64,000 bases of DNA, taken from Myxacorys californica WJT36-NPBG1. Lineage in GTDB: Bacteria; Cyanobacteriota; Cyanobacteriia; Leptolyngbyales; Leptolyngbyaceae. Below are positions 29,134 to 36,780 of the stretch, one piece after another. The DNA lies in NCBI GenBank assembly GCA_019359315.1, contig JAHHHO010000020.1, forward strand, positions 24,277-88,276, given 5' to 3'. The translations under genes were made by a program, and so were the position numbers. The notes under the pieces are model-generated. The model made no database searches and was not told the origin of the DNA. It was given only the letters and a program-made list of their open reading frames with translations. Each line of letters opens with the position of its first letter. The first letter of the stretch is position 1.

Positions 29134-29366
29134 TAAAACTCACCTCTTTTCAATTCATTGACGCGGTCTTGAAAGTCGAGTTCTAGATCCTGTTGTCGGC
29201 TTCGTTCGGGCGTCCATCGCTGCTTTGTGCGCTCTACACACCTAATTTCCCTAAATCTACGGTAAGCGTGTCGGGTTTTCGTGTTATGCTTGAGAAGCAG
29301 AAAAGCTTGATTGGGTTGCCTTTTTTCGACTACCCTAAGGTGCGGGTAGAAACCAAAATTTTCCAT
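29133..29366 (-). CDS. Basic hypothetical protein, first of the replication operon (77 aa)
   Basis: A 77-residue protein rich in Arg/Lys (KHNTKTRHAYRRFREIRCVE). A TAATG overlap joins it to the next gene. The high charge is compatible with nucleic-acid binding. The opposite strand has a 67-codon open frame ending beside a plus-strand terminator, so the coding strand is not beyond doubt. Confidence 0.45.
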   Translation of the reverse strand: MENFGFYPHLRVVEKRQPNQAFLLLKHNTKTRHAYRRFREIRCVERTKQRWTPERSRQQDLELDFQDRVNELKRGEF

Positions 29367-29400
29367 TTTGTTCGCTCGTTAACTGAATTAATTTGACTAG

Positions 29401-29427
29401 GGCTCCTGCCAGGGAGCCTTATTTTTT
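29401..29427 (+). terminator. Plus-strand intrinsic terminator opposite a minus-strand operon
   Basis: GGCTCC TGCCAG GGAGCC followed by TTATTTTTT. The T-tract lies on the plus strand, although all convincing genes here are on the minus strand. It would end a plus-strand transcript running antisense to the start of the replication operon. Confidence 0.6.
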
Positions 29428-29648
29428 GCCTTTTGGTGAGACTCAAAAAGAGAACTACAGACCCCATATCTGGGGGCAATAATCGCTAGAGGAACGATCA
29501 TCTCGAAACACAAAAAGCTAAACTTAGTCTCATGCCTGTCTCATTTTCAGGATAATTGCATTTTTTGCTAATTTCGCAGAAAGATTTTTTTCGCCGTATC
29601 CCTTGCGGCATGAGTTTTCTGGCTACGACAAAATAAAAGGCTTTTTGC

Positions 29649-30500
29649 CTATTGTTCCGCTTTCTTCTTTCTGCCTTGCCGACTGGTTACAAAACGACCA
29701 GCAACCGACTGCTCTAAGCGAAAATTATTTTCGATTTTGAAGGCTGTGAGTCTCTCCCTCGCCCTAACCATTCGGTTGTAGTATTTCTTGCGAAACACGT
29801 CGTTGCGCTCCGCAAGCTGGATCGCGCGATCAGTAAATGCCGCTGTTACCGGGAAGGAATCGCGATCAAAAGGGTTGCTTAGCGCCAACAACGCTCTGTT
29901 CTGACTTTGCATCAGTTTACGTATGGATACCGCCGTTTCCGTTTTGGACTTATCAGGTTTCAACAGGATCGCAGAATCGAAAGTCAGCACGTCCTCAAGA
30001 AATAGAATCTTGAATAAGTCAAACTTTGACACAGACAAAATTCCAGGCGGGAAATCGAGTTGCTTCAGAAGCTCGATCGTTGCTAACCAAAAGTCAGCAT
30101 TTGCCTCTACCAATGACTTGATATCTCTAGGAATTGAAACAGGCTTGTGTTTTGAATTCCAATCTTTCTGGATGATGCGCATTAACACAAAACGCTTAAG
30201 TGCCATCAGTCCGATTAACTGTGGTGGAGCGCCAGAAAAAGAAAAGATCGAATGTTCTACTGCATCAAGCTGCAAGAGCGTTTCCTCCCACTCAATCGTC
30301 TCAGGAAGTTCAATATAAGAGTGACCAACAATATCAATCCGCATATTGTTAGACGTTGCCAAACTCGCCCCATCGCTTACGCTCGGAAGTAGCGCTCTTA
30401 CAAGCGGGCGATATTTACTCGCGTTCTGCTGCCCTGCCAACTGCCCCACATTCGGGGTAGAGGTCTCGATTGCCCGTTCAATGTTGGATTTAGCGCTCAT
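29649..30500 (-). CDS. Hypothetical protein paired with an RHH regulator (283 aa)
   Basis: A 283-residue, mostly helical soluble protein (LIGLMALKRFVLMRIIQKDW, VRARERLTAFKIENNFRLEQ) with a basic C-terminal tail ending RQGRKKKAEQ. AAGGAG lies before its ATG. It starts 31 bases after the RHH gene, so the two form an operon. I do not recognise the family. A replication, partition or regulatory role is possible. Confidence 0.6.
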   Translation of the reverse strand: MSAKSNIERAIETSTPNVGQLAGQQNASKYRPLVRALLPSVSDGASLATSNNMRIDIVGHSYIELPETIEWEETLLQLDAVEHSIFSFSGAPPQLIGLMALKRFVLMRIIQKDWNSKHKPVSIPRDIKSLVEANADFWLATIELLKQLDFPPGILSVSKFDLFKILFLEDVLTFDSAILLKPDKSKTETAVSIRKLMQSQNRALLALSNPFDRDSFPVTAAFTDRAIQLAERNDVFRKKYYNRMVRARERLTAFKIENNFRLEQSVAGRFVTSRQGRKKKAEQ

Positions 30501-30531
30501 AATTCATCTCCTTCCGGTTCGGAGGCGCGAT

Positions 30532-30711
30532 CTATTGAGAGCGGAGAGAAACGACAAATTGACGTAGCAATGCCGATCGACTAGTGCCGCGTTCACGTGC
30601 TAACCGATTAAGCAGTTGTCTGTCTAATGGTGTGACGCGCATGGAGATATACACATCTAGTGTCTCTTCACGAGAGACAGCCTTGTTCAAGAAAAGCTCT
30701 TTACTATCCAT
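30532..30711 (-). CDS. Ribbon-helix-helix regulator (59 aa)
   Basis: A short protein encoding MDSKELFLNKAVSREETLDV, then YISMRVTPLDRQLLNRLARE and RGTSRSALLRQFVVSLRSQ. The strand-helix-helix pattern VYISMRVTPLDRQLLNRLA...TSRSALLRQFV is typical of CopG/Arc-type repressors, such as plasmid copy-control or antitoxin proteins. It heads an operon with the 283-residue protein and probably binds the repeats in its own promoter region. Confidence 0.7.
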   Translation of the reverse strand: MDSKELFLNKAVSREETLDVYISMRVTPLDRQLLNRLARERGTSRSALLRQFVVSLRSQ

Positions 30712-31039
30712 AGCGTTAAGTACAGCTGTATTGATACGAGGTTATTGTGACACATCTTCAACGAAAGTCAACCTCAAGCGATCGCTTGAAATCCTTACCC
30801 TGTCTGGGTTTCTGCTGCTTATAGTTGTAAGCAGCTTATGATTAGGATTACTAGCTGAATCTCTCTCTGTGAAGAGGTTCCAGCCGTTCCGCGCTTAGCA
30901 AGATCGCGTTCATTTCTTCATTCAAGCGATCGCTTGAGTTTGACTTTTGCATTTGTTTGTGCTTCAAGTTCACAAACAATATCTATCTTTAGAGGTAGAA
31001 GCGTTATTGGGCGCGATCGTCCGGCTTCTTGGGAACCCT

Positions 31040-31345
31040 TCAAGACCGCAGATGCCTTGGCGGAATATTGTCAGCGAACTTGAGTCCTTTTGGCGCGATC
31101 GCCAAACCATACTGGAGCTCCCCACCTGCAAAGAATTGCATTGTCTTGAGGTGGGAGAATTGTTGCGCGATCTCTCGATTTAATTCAAGCAGGTTTCTAG
31201 CCTGCGCTGCATCTTTGCAAAAAATGAGCAGAGTGCGATCAATAACCGAGATACTTTCAACATCTCTAAGCACGGAAACAGTATTTTTGCGACGACGCTT
31301 CGGCGCGATCGCACAGTTGCTTGAACGCAGGTTGAGGATTAACAT
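31040..31345 (-). CDS. Hypothetical protein (101 aa), strand uncertain
   Basis: A 101-residue frame with SVIDRTLLIFCKDAAQARNL then LELNREIAQQFSHLKTMQFF. The pattern faintly recalls DciA-like (DUF721) helicase-loader proteins but is too weak to assign. A plus-strand frame (30947-31183, TTG start) covers part of it and is followed by a plus-strand terminator, so either strand could be the coding one. Confidence 0.35.
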   Translation of the reverse strand: MLILNLRSSNCAIAPKRRRKNTVSVLRDVESISVIDRTLLIFCKDAAQARNLLELNREIAQQFSHLKTMQFFAGGELQYGLAIAPKGLKFADNIPPRHLRS

Positions 31346-31370
31346 TGGGATAGTTTAATAAATTTGTTTG

Positions 31371-31403
31371 GCGCATTCCTGTTACAGCAGGAATGCGCTT
31401 TTT
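31371..31403 (+). terminator. Perfect 11-base-stem intrinsic terminator, plus strand
   Basis: GCGCATTCCTG pairs with CAGGAATGCGC around a 6-base loop and is followed by TTTTT. It is oriented for plus-strand transcription, opposite to the recognised minus-strand genes nearby. Confidence 0.7.
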
Positions 31404-31467
31404 GCTGCGAAGGGAACACTGCAAAGTTTGCACGAGTAGGGACTGTTAGCGAATCCTGGGAGGGTTC

Positions 31468-31689
31468 TTACTGCGGAGCCTCTTCATTCCGCTTCACGCT
31501 ATCAGAAGGGCGATCGCCATCAGATTTCGCTTTCTTTTTCGAGCGACGCTTATCAGTCTTTTGTTCTTCAGATTCTTGTTGACGAGGGGCAGATTCTAAA
31601 GATTGAGCTTCGAGCCTAGCGTAATAGATATCAATTTCTCTGTCGAAGTCTTCCCAGAAAGCGTCATTCATATCCCTGAACCGTCCCAT
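31468..31689 (-). CDS. Small charged hypothetical protein (73 aa)
   Basis: A highly charged, low-complexity C-terminus (KTDKRRSKKKAKSDGDRPSD) follows an N-terminal MNDAFWEDFDREIDIYYARL. It lies at the downstream end of the DWLQV gene array and, like those proteins, is short, acidic at one end and disordered. No known family. Confidence 0.5.
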   Translation of the reverse strand: MGRFRDMNDAFWEDFDREIDIYYARLEAQSLESAPRQQESEEQKTDKRRSKKKAKSDGDRPSDSVKRNEEAPQ

Positions 31690-31760
31690 GTTTCTAGGTT
31701 GTCAAAGTCTGGATGGATGGCGCGGGCAGATGCATCTTCCATTCGGTGTTTTTCTTGTTG
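31690..31760 (-). pseudogene. Degenerate fifth copy of the DWLQV family
   Basis: The array start sequence ATGAGCAACAAGAAAAAC recurs on the minus strand near 31760. After a deletion and frame change it is followed by MEDASARAIHPDFD, which resembles the VMEDIIAR part of the intact copies. The spacer upstream also resembles the inter-copy spacers. It looks like a collapsed duplicate. Confidence 0.4.
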
Positions 31761-31813
31761 CTCATTTTGATGCTTGGGCATCTTAGACTGTAGCGATCTC
31801 TTTACTGACTCCC

Positions 31814-31984
31814 CTAATGATCATCCTTATCATTGCCACTAGATTCGCGCTCCTTCTCCTTGGCTTGAGCGGCTTCGGCTTCTAATCTTTTACGCTCGTC
31901 TCTGCAAGCATCTTTCAGCACTTGTAGCCAGTCTGTAGGCTCAGCTTCGCTCTCTTTAGGCTTGCTGTTTTTCTTGTTGCTCAT
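31814..31984 (-). CDS. DWLQV-family small protein, copy 4 (56 aa)
   Basis: MSNKKNSKPKESEAEPTDWL then QVLKDACRDERKRLEAEAAQ and an acidic tail ending GNDKDDH. It shares with three neighbours a Lys-rich start, the motif P-x-DWLQV-[LM]-[KE]-D, a charged helix and an Asp/Ser-rich tail. Function unknown. The last intact member of a leftward tandem series. Confidence 0.6.
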   Translation of the reverse strand: MSNKKNSKPKESEAEPTDWLQVLKDACRDERKRLEAEAAQAKEKERESSGNDKDDH

Positions 31985-32043
31985 TTTTTCTATTGATGAT
32001 TGCTTACTTTATTAGTGAGAGATTTTGAACCGTAGCGATCGCT

Positions 32044-32196
32044 TTACTTGCTTCCCTGGTGATCACCTTCATCATTAGATGTCCGCTCTTTTCCAGCTTG
32101 AGCCTCTAGTTTTTTCTGATGACGAATGGCAACATCTTCCAAAACTTGCAGCCAATCTCTAGATGGATCGTGTTTATCGCTTTGTCTCTTAGTCAT
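32044..32196 (-). CDS. DWLQV-family small protein, copy 3 (50 aa)
   Basis: MTKRQSDKHDPSRDWLQVLE then DVAIRHQKKLEAQAGKERTS, ending in DEGDHQGSK. Its start overlaps the stop of copy 2 (ATGA). The last codons and downstream spacer form part of a 31-base repeat (32019-32049) shared with copy 1. Confidence 0.6.
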   Translation of the reverse strand: MTKRQSDKHDPSRDWLQVLEDVAIRHQKKLEAQAGKERTSNDEGDHQGSK

Positions 32197-32414
32197 GGGG
32201 ATTCAACCTCTTCTGCCACATTGGTTGGATTGGATGCGCGATCGATCTGCTGATCGTATCTACGCTGCCATTCTTCGGAAGTTGGTTCTCTGCCTGTCCG
32301 TCGCTTGAATGTTTCGGCATCTTGTTCACCTTTGACAAAACTGGCGCGAGCAGTCACATCTTTCATAACTTGCAGCCAGTCCTTGGGCGGTTCGTCGTTT
32401 TGCTTCTTGCTCAT
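32193..32414 (-). CDS. DWLQV-family small protein, copy 2 (73 aa)
   Basis: MSKKQNDEPPKDWLQVMKDV then TARASFVKGEQDAETFKRRT. This is the longest member; an extra segment (GREPTSEEWQRRYDQQIDRA) replaces the acidic tail. It overlaps copy 3 by an ATGA. Confidence 0.65.
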   Translation of the reverse strand: MSKKQNDEPPKDWLQVMKDVTARASFVKGEQDAETFKRRTGREPTSEEWQRRYDQQIDRASNPTNVAEEVESP

Positions 32415-32472
32415 TTTTCTCGTTGCTCATTTTTAATTTGATGGCGGGAGATTTTGAACCATAGCGATCGCT

Positions 32473-32628
32473 TTACTTATTCCTTTGGCGATCATCCTCG
32501 TCATCACTAGAGGAGCGCTTTTCCTTCTCCGATTGCTCTCTTAGTTTTTCGCGAGCAATTATGTCTTCCATAACTTGTAACCAGTCTTTAGGCGGCTCTT
32601 GTTTTTCGCTCTGTTGCTTCTTAGTCAT
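32473..32628 (-). CDS. DWLQV-family small protein, copy 1 (51 aa)
   Basis: MTKKQQSEKQEPPKDWLQVM then EDIIAREKLREQSEKEKRSS, with tail DDEDDRQRNK. Its start overlaps the stop of the XRE regulator (ATGA), so the array is translationally linked to that regulator. Confidence 0.65.
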   Translation of the reverse strand: MTKKQQSEKQEPPKDWLQVMEDIIAREKLREQSEKEKRSSSDDEDDRQRNK

Positions 32629-32858
32629 GGCGATTTAGCCTCAATTCTTTGCGCCGCAGGAATCCATTCAATGATTTCTCCTGGCTGGATTTCGTAGGCT
32701 GTACAAATCTTGTCCAACACATCAGCATTGGGAATTCTGTCGGAGTTGTTCACCAGGTCGTAAGCAGTACTTTGGGCAACGCCTACGTCCTTCCGAAAGC
32801 GATACACGCTGATACCGCGTTTCTCTATAAATGCCTTGATTGTGTTCTTCACTGTCAT
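32625..32858 (-). CDS. XRE-family HTH regulator
   Basis: A 77-residue Cro/C1-type repressor: IKAFIEKRGISVYRFRKDVG, then VAQSTAYDLVNNSDRIPNAD and LDKICTAYEIQPGEIIEWIP, the full five-helix fold. It heads the leftward DWLQV array and faces the rightward ParM-like gene. The gap between holds repeated motifs, so it probably represses both directions. Confidence 0.82.
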   Translation of the reverse strand: MTVKNTIKAFIEKRGISVYRFRKDVGVAQSTAYDLVNNSDRIPNADVLDKICTAYEIQPGEIIEWIPAAQRIEAKSP

Positions 32859-32885
32859 GCCCCCAATTTACATTTGTTTTGCATG

Positions 32886-32971
32886 AGTCGATATTACTCA
32901 TTTATGAGTAGTACGACAAGTCGATATTACTTATCTTTCGTTGCATTGTTTATCAGAAATCAGTATTACTC
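32886..32971. promoter_or_regulatory. Operator-like repeats between the XRE and ParM-like genes
   Basis: AGTCGATATTACT occurs at 32886-32898 and 32919-32931, and a variant ATCAGTATTACT near 32959-32970. The palindrome ACTCATTTATGAGT lies between the first two. Regular spacing in a divergent promoter region suggests binding sites for the XRE protein or the ParR-like protein (a parC-type centromere). Confidence 0.55.
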
Positions 32972-33119
32972 AACTATAGACACTACCGATTTGTCGGACT
33001 ATATTGAGGGTATCGAAGCGAAACGGCAGATTCAACCGCAAAGGGCAATCACAGCCATACCTGGCACGTTTCGCCAAACTGCTTACAACTCAATCCCTAC
33101 AACTGTTTGAGAGTTAAAA

Positions 33120-34148
33120 ATGAACATTGCAGCCGAAAAAGCATCTCCTGCCATTAGCCAGTCATGCCGATTCATGCCAATTGGGGCAGATATCGGCAAC
33201 GGGGCATTGAAACTCGTTTCGTCCACTGGTGAAACTCGCCTAGAGTCTTACGTTTACTATCTTCCAAGCCGTTCCACAGATGCCCCAAAAGGCTATGTAG
33301 AGTACCTCTCAGGTACTCGCGAAGACTTAGCGAGTAAGCAATGGATGACCGGAGTGAACGCCTATTACTCCAGTCCTTCTGCAATTCGTCGTGTGACGGA
33401 CTCCAAAGCGGGCAAAGTCGAATTAGGGTTGCAGTTGCTTCTAGGGGCACTGTCCGAGCAGCATGCTCGCGATCACTGGGAGCTAGGCGTCGTGGTTAGC
33501 GTTCACGATGGGAAAGCACTGGGCAATGGAATCAAGCAGGCGCTAGAAGGAATTCACCTGGTCAGAATGCAGGGCAGGCAATCTCAAGTGACCATCAAAG
33601 TTTTGCAAGTTCTAGAGGAAGGCACGGGTGCGATCGTTCACTACAAGAACAAGGTCGATACCACTAATGCCATTCTGTATGACCTTGGCAACGGAACGCT
33701 GATCGTTTCCAGTTTCAACGGCTTGCAGTTAACCAGCCGCAACTACTCGCAGAATGGCGGCGTTGAAAAGTTGATTGATGCGATCGCGACGAACGAGCAG
33801 GTCAGAACCAAGTTACTGAAGCAAGGTCAACCTCACCTCATCCGCCGTGGCATTGAAGATCGGACGTTTCGCTATGGCACTCAGTATGCGGATTGGTCGT
33901 TTGCAGAGGCTTACAAAGCGGAGCTACCCCGATGGGTGAACGAAGTCTTAGCCCCAATGGTTCGGCCCACGGAAGACCGTAAAGAGGCGGCGACAGCATT
34001 GATTGCCGTCGGAGGAGGCGCTTGCTTGCCGGGGATTGCCACGCTTCTGTCGAAGCGCGATATCAGTGTCTTGGATGAGCCACAGTGGGCTAACGCTCGC
34101 GGATTGTATGCCGTCGCCATTCGGAAAACGGCACAGGTGGAGGGTTGA
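33120..34148 (+). CDS. ParM-like actin-family segregation ATPase
   Basis: A 342-residue actin-like protein. The phosphate-1 motif IGADIGNGALKLVSS is near 21-35, the phosphate-2-like YDLGNGTLIVSSFNG near 190, and the adenosine motif ALIAVGGGACLPGIATLLSK near 292-311. It resembles plasmid ParM/StbA proteins that form filaments to push replicated copies apart. It heads a rightward operon with a putative ParR adaptor, which suggests the element can exist as a plasmid. Confidence 0.85.
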   Translation: MNIAAEKASPAISQSCRFMPIGADIGNGALKLVSSTGETRLESYVYYLPSRSTDAPKGYVEYLSGTREDLASKQWMTGVNAYYSSPSAIRRVTDSKAGKVELGLQLLLGALSEQHARDHWELGVVVSVHDGKALGNGIKQALEGIHLVRMQGRQSQVTIKVLQVLEEGTGAIVHYKNKVDTTNAILYDLGNGTLIVSSFNGLQLTSRNYSQNGGVEKLIDAIATNEQVRTKLLKQGQPHLIRRGIEDRTFRYGTQYADWSFAEAYKAELPRWVNEVLAPMVRPTEDRKEAATALIAVGGGACLPGIATLLSKRDISVLDEPQWANARGLYAVAIRKTAQVEG

Positions 34149-34151
34149 TCG

Positions 34152-34364
34152 ATGCGCGTCACAATTGCAAAAAACCATCACGAGAAAGTGACTCAATTAG
34201 CCTCTGAGCTTGGCAGTGCCGACGATCCGAAAGTTGCAGTTAATTTCATCATCAATCTGTGGGCGCAAGGGCAATTAGGAGTACCAAAACCCCGGACAAG
34301 TCAACAGCCAACGCTATCGGTACAAGAGGACGAATTCGCCGCGATCGCGGATTGGTCGGAATAG
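34152..34364 (+). CDS. Putative ParR-like adaptor (70 aa)
   Basis: A 70-residue protein, MRVTIAKNHHEKVTQLASEL followed by VNFIINLWAQGQLG, starting 3 bases after the ParM-like gene. The N-terminal strand-helix-helix pattern is compatible with a ribbon-helix-helix DNA-binding domain and the acidic C-terminus with a filament-binding tail. The assignment rests on size and position. Confidence 0.55.
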   Translation: MRVTIAKNHHEKVTQLASELGSADDPKVAVNFIINLWAQGQLGVPKPRTSQQPTLSVQEDEFAAIADWSE

Positions 34365-34389
34365 CTCACCCATTTTGGAAAATCATCTA

Positions 34390-34701
34390 ATGCCGAAAAC
34401 CTATGACGCGATCGTTGCGTTCTACGGGAAAGCCTGGAAGACGCTCCCCTTGTTCAATTTGGCGATGGTTTGCGGCAATGTATCAACGAGCATTGCAACC
34501 GGTTCACCGATTGAGCTTTCCCACTTTGATGGGTATATGAACCGCAAAAAACAGATTCAGCCGGACGATCGACTTGATGCCGCTAACGCTCTCTGCGAAC
34601 TGTCGCAAGCTTTGCTCGATCGGGCTGAAAACATGCCACAAGACCAATTAGCGGAACTCGATCGTCAGCAAAAAATGATTCATGGAGCAATGAACGACTG
34701 A
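34390..34701 (+). CDS. Hypothetical protein in the segregation operon (103 aa)
   Basis: A 103-residue helical protein with no signal peptide (MPKTYDAIVAFYGKAWKTLP; LDAANALCELSQALLDRAEN). The ATG at 34390 is chosen over a TTG at 34375. No known family; it lies between the ParR-like gene and a run of membrane proteins. Confidence 0.5.
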   Translation: MPKTYDAIVAFYGKAWKTLPLFNLAMVCGNVSTSIATGSPIELSHFDGYMNRKKQIQPDDRLDAANALCELSQALLDRAENMPQDQLAELDRQQKMIHGAMND

Positions 34702-34804
34702 TAAATCGCCACCCTAGTTACGCGAAAGCCAGCCCCCGACTCTCACATCTGAAGCTGGCTCTATCCCACAAACAACCACTAAATCATTCGAGGATTCTTT
34801 AATT

Positions 34805-35146
34805 ATGCGGCTTTCAACCGATAAACTACAGCCCGCCCGCTTCCAGGTGGAGCGCAAAACCTTCGACGCCTTTCACGAGTCTCTTCAGACGAAACACCGA
34901 TGGAACCGCAGACTGACCCAACTGGTAGGCGTTCTAGGTGTCGTGGTGCTGGCAAGAGCAATTGTCTGGTTTGCCTGGGTTCCGTTGCCAACTCCGCCTA
35001 ACACCTCACCCACCGTAGACCGTCCTCCGATCGCGAACCCGAACGGAACGAGGCAGTTGGACTTCAGCGCCGATCCCAACAATCCACCAAAGGGGTGTGC
35101 AGGGTGTTCTGGTAGTGGGACTCGGCTACTCGGAGGGCAGCAGTGA
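34805..35146 (+). CDS. Single-pass membrane protein (113 aa)
   Basis: Basic N-terminus, one transmembrane helix (LVGVLGVVVLARAIVWFAWV) near 40-59, then a proline-rich segment and a C-terminal CAGCSGSGTRL motif with two cysteines. The next gene starts inside its stop (TGATG). Confidence 0.55.
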   Translation: MRLSTDKLQPARFQVERKTFDAFHESLQTKHRWNRRLTQLVGVLGVVVLARAIVWFAWVPLPTPPNTSPTVDRPPIANPNGTRQLDFSADPNNPPKGCAGCSGSGTRLLGGQQ

Positions 35147-35514
35147 TGGCGTACATCTACTTGCTTCACTTTGAGAAGCAAATCCATCCCGCTCACCCCT
35201 GTCAGCACTACATTGGCGCTACGAACTGTCTCTCAGAGCGCATTGAGAACCATCTCACCGGAATGTCAAGAGTTGCCCTGATTAATGCGGCTCATCACCG
35301 CCGCATCAAATTCTCGGTGGTGCGAGTGTGGCAAGGCAACTGGCAGCTAGAGAAGCACTTTAAGCGGCTCAAGAACGGGCGTAAGTTCTGCCCTACTTGC
35401 AACCCGTTGAAGCAATGGGATTTGTACCGTCTGAACTCTGCAATCAAGGTTCCCGAACTAACCGGACTGCGGCTTAAGGAGAAGTTGCTGTTTCCGGTTG
35501 GAGGACAGAACTAA
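35146..35514 (+). CDS. GIY-YIG-like nuclease domain protein
   Basis: A 122-residue protein with an N-terminal MAYIYLLHFEKQIHPAHPCQ, then HYIGATNCLSERIENHLTG, matching the GIY-YIG pattern YIYLL...HYIGxTxxLxxRixxH. The expected later catalytic Glu may be in WQLEKHFKR. It may be a single-domain nuclease of the element or a degenerate relative. Starts in a TGATG overlap and ends in an overlap with the next gene's start. Confidence 0.6.
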   Translation: MAYIYLLHFEKQIHPAHPCQHYIGATNCLSERIENHLTGMSRVALINAAHHRRIKFSVVRVWQGNWQLEKHFKRLKNGRKFCPTCNPLKQWDLYRLNSAIKVPELTGLRLKEKLLFPVGGQN

Positions 35515-35990
35515 TGTCGAACATTTTCTCAAACCGCATTGTTTGTCTCTGGGAAGAAGGCAAGGAGAGACCCGAAATCCTGGCAGACATCGAACGCTAC
35601 TTCGGCGCTCAGCACTGCGGTTTAGCCGAACAGATTCTCGACAAGCTTGAAGAAAAATTCACTCAATACCAGGAACAGGAAATGTCTAAGTCACTTGGAT
35701 ACTTTGGCGCGAATTACGAGAACCCCGCGATCGCGCAGTTTGCACAACAGTTTGAGCAAGGAAACAACGACTGTTCCTTGTCTCATGTCGATCAGGCTGC
35801 CGTGTGTGCGGTGCTTTCTTGCTACGGTTTCGATGCTCAGTCAGGACAGAACGCAGGATTCTGGCAATGTGTCGAGTCCGCGCTAGGGGATTACGGGGAA
35901 GAAGGCAGCGAGTTGCATCAAGCGATTAACGCTCTATCTGCGATCAAACCGGATGACGTGTGGGCTGTGATTTCGTGGCTAGTGCAGTGA
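35514..35990 (+). CDS. Hypothetical protein (158 aa)
   Basis: An acidic soluble protein (IFSNRIVCLWEEGKERPEIL; QAINALSAIKPDDVWAVISW). It overlaps both neighbours by a base or so, so it is a member of the rightward operon. No known domain. Confidence 0.5.
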   Translation: MSNIFSNRIVCLWEEGKERPEILADIERYFGAQHCGLAEQILDKLEEKFTQYQEQEMSKSLGYFGANYENPAIAQFAQQFEQGNNDCSLSHVDQAAVCAVLSCYGFDAQSGQNAGFWQCVESALGDYGEEGSELHQAINALSAIKPDDVWAVISWLVQ

Positions 35991-36241
35991 TGACCACCGA
36001 GGAAGTATTGCAACTCTCCACGCCAGAAAGGGCCATCTTTGCGATCGACTTGATGAATGAACTGTTCGAGCTTGAAGACTGCTACTCGGCTCTGAATTTT
36101 TCCCGGTTCATGAATTCTGTCACTGAGGAGGTTTCGACAGAGTTCGAGTGTCAGACTTGCACGGACAAATTAACGCTTGAGCAAAAGCGTGATCGACTAA
36201 CCAAACTGCTTTCTTCACTGCATTTCGACGCTCATAGTTAA
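35990..36241 (+). CDS. Hypothetical protein (83 aa)
   Basis: A small acidic protein, MTTEEVLQLSTPERAIFAID, with a CQTC pair near the middle. The ATG at 35990 shares its first base with the preceding stop (TGATG), and is preferred over GTG codons inside the previous gene. No known family. Confidence 0.5.
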   Translation: MTTEEVLQLSTPERAIFAIDLMNELFELEDCYSALNFSRFMNSVTEEVSTEFECQTCTDKLTLEQKRDRLTKLLSSLHFDAHS

Positions 36242-36254
36242 GGAGGTTTCAACA

Positions 36255-36764
36255 ATGCTGACGAATCGACAGAAACGGCAATTACAACGTAACAAAGTAA
36301 ACATCGGAATCGGAATTGTTGCCCTCATTGCAACCGTGGCATCGATTCCAAACATGGCTCAGAACGCCCAACAGATGGGAACGTTGCGAGAAAAGATGAA
36401 TGCTCAAACGGCTGAGCAGATGGACATTCTAGCTTCTGAGGATGACAAGACAGAGAAAGAAAAGATTGCCGATGCCCGATATGAGCGAGGTTGCATTTTT
36501 GTGGTGGCGCTTTCGGATAAAACCAAGCTTGCCAACATTCAAGAAGGGCGACCCGTTCTAGACGGTGTGACTAAGTTTCCTCTAGCGGCTGGATCCGTTG
36601 TCTGTGATGACTCTGGCAATACTGCCGAGATTATCAAGGGAAAGCCTCCAACGGCGTCAAAGCTGGCTTTCACAGGCAATCAGGAGATTGTTCAGAAGGC
36701 ACTCGATCGCGCTCGTGGCAACGGCTTGAAGCGGTCTAACTCTCACCAATCCACCCAGAACTAA
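36255..36764 (+). CDS. Membrane-anchored hypothetical protein (169 aa)
   Basis: A short basic N-terminus, one transmembrane helix (VNIGIGIVALIATVASIPNM) near 15-34, then a coiled coil (GTLREKMNAQTAEQMDILAS) and a compact domain (RGCIFVVALSDKTKLANIQE). AAGGAGG is placed before the ATG. It may sit in a membrane complex with the next two gene products. Confidence 0.5.
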   Translation: MLTNRQKRQLQRNKVNIGIGIVALIATVASIPNMAQNAQQMGTLREKMNAQTAEQMDILASEDDKTEKEKIADARYERGCIFVVALSDKTKLANIQEGRPVLDGVTKFPLAAGSVVCDDSGNTAEIIKGKPPTASKLAFTGNQEIVQKALDRARGNGLKRSNSHQSTQN

Positions 36765-36780
36765 CGAAGGAGCTTCTCAC

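Larger units (their letters stand above)
32019..32478. repeat. 31-base repeats bounding the DWLQV copies
   Basis: GAGATTTTGAACC[G/A]TAGCGATCGCTTTACTT occurs at 32019-32049 and 32448-32478 with one mismatch, and in decayed form near 31786-31808. Each lies at the 3' end and downstream spacer of a DWLQV copy, which is direct evidence that the array grew by tandem duplication. Confidence 0.75.
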
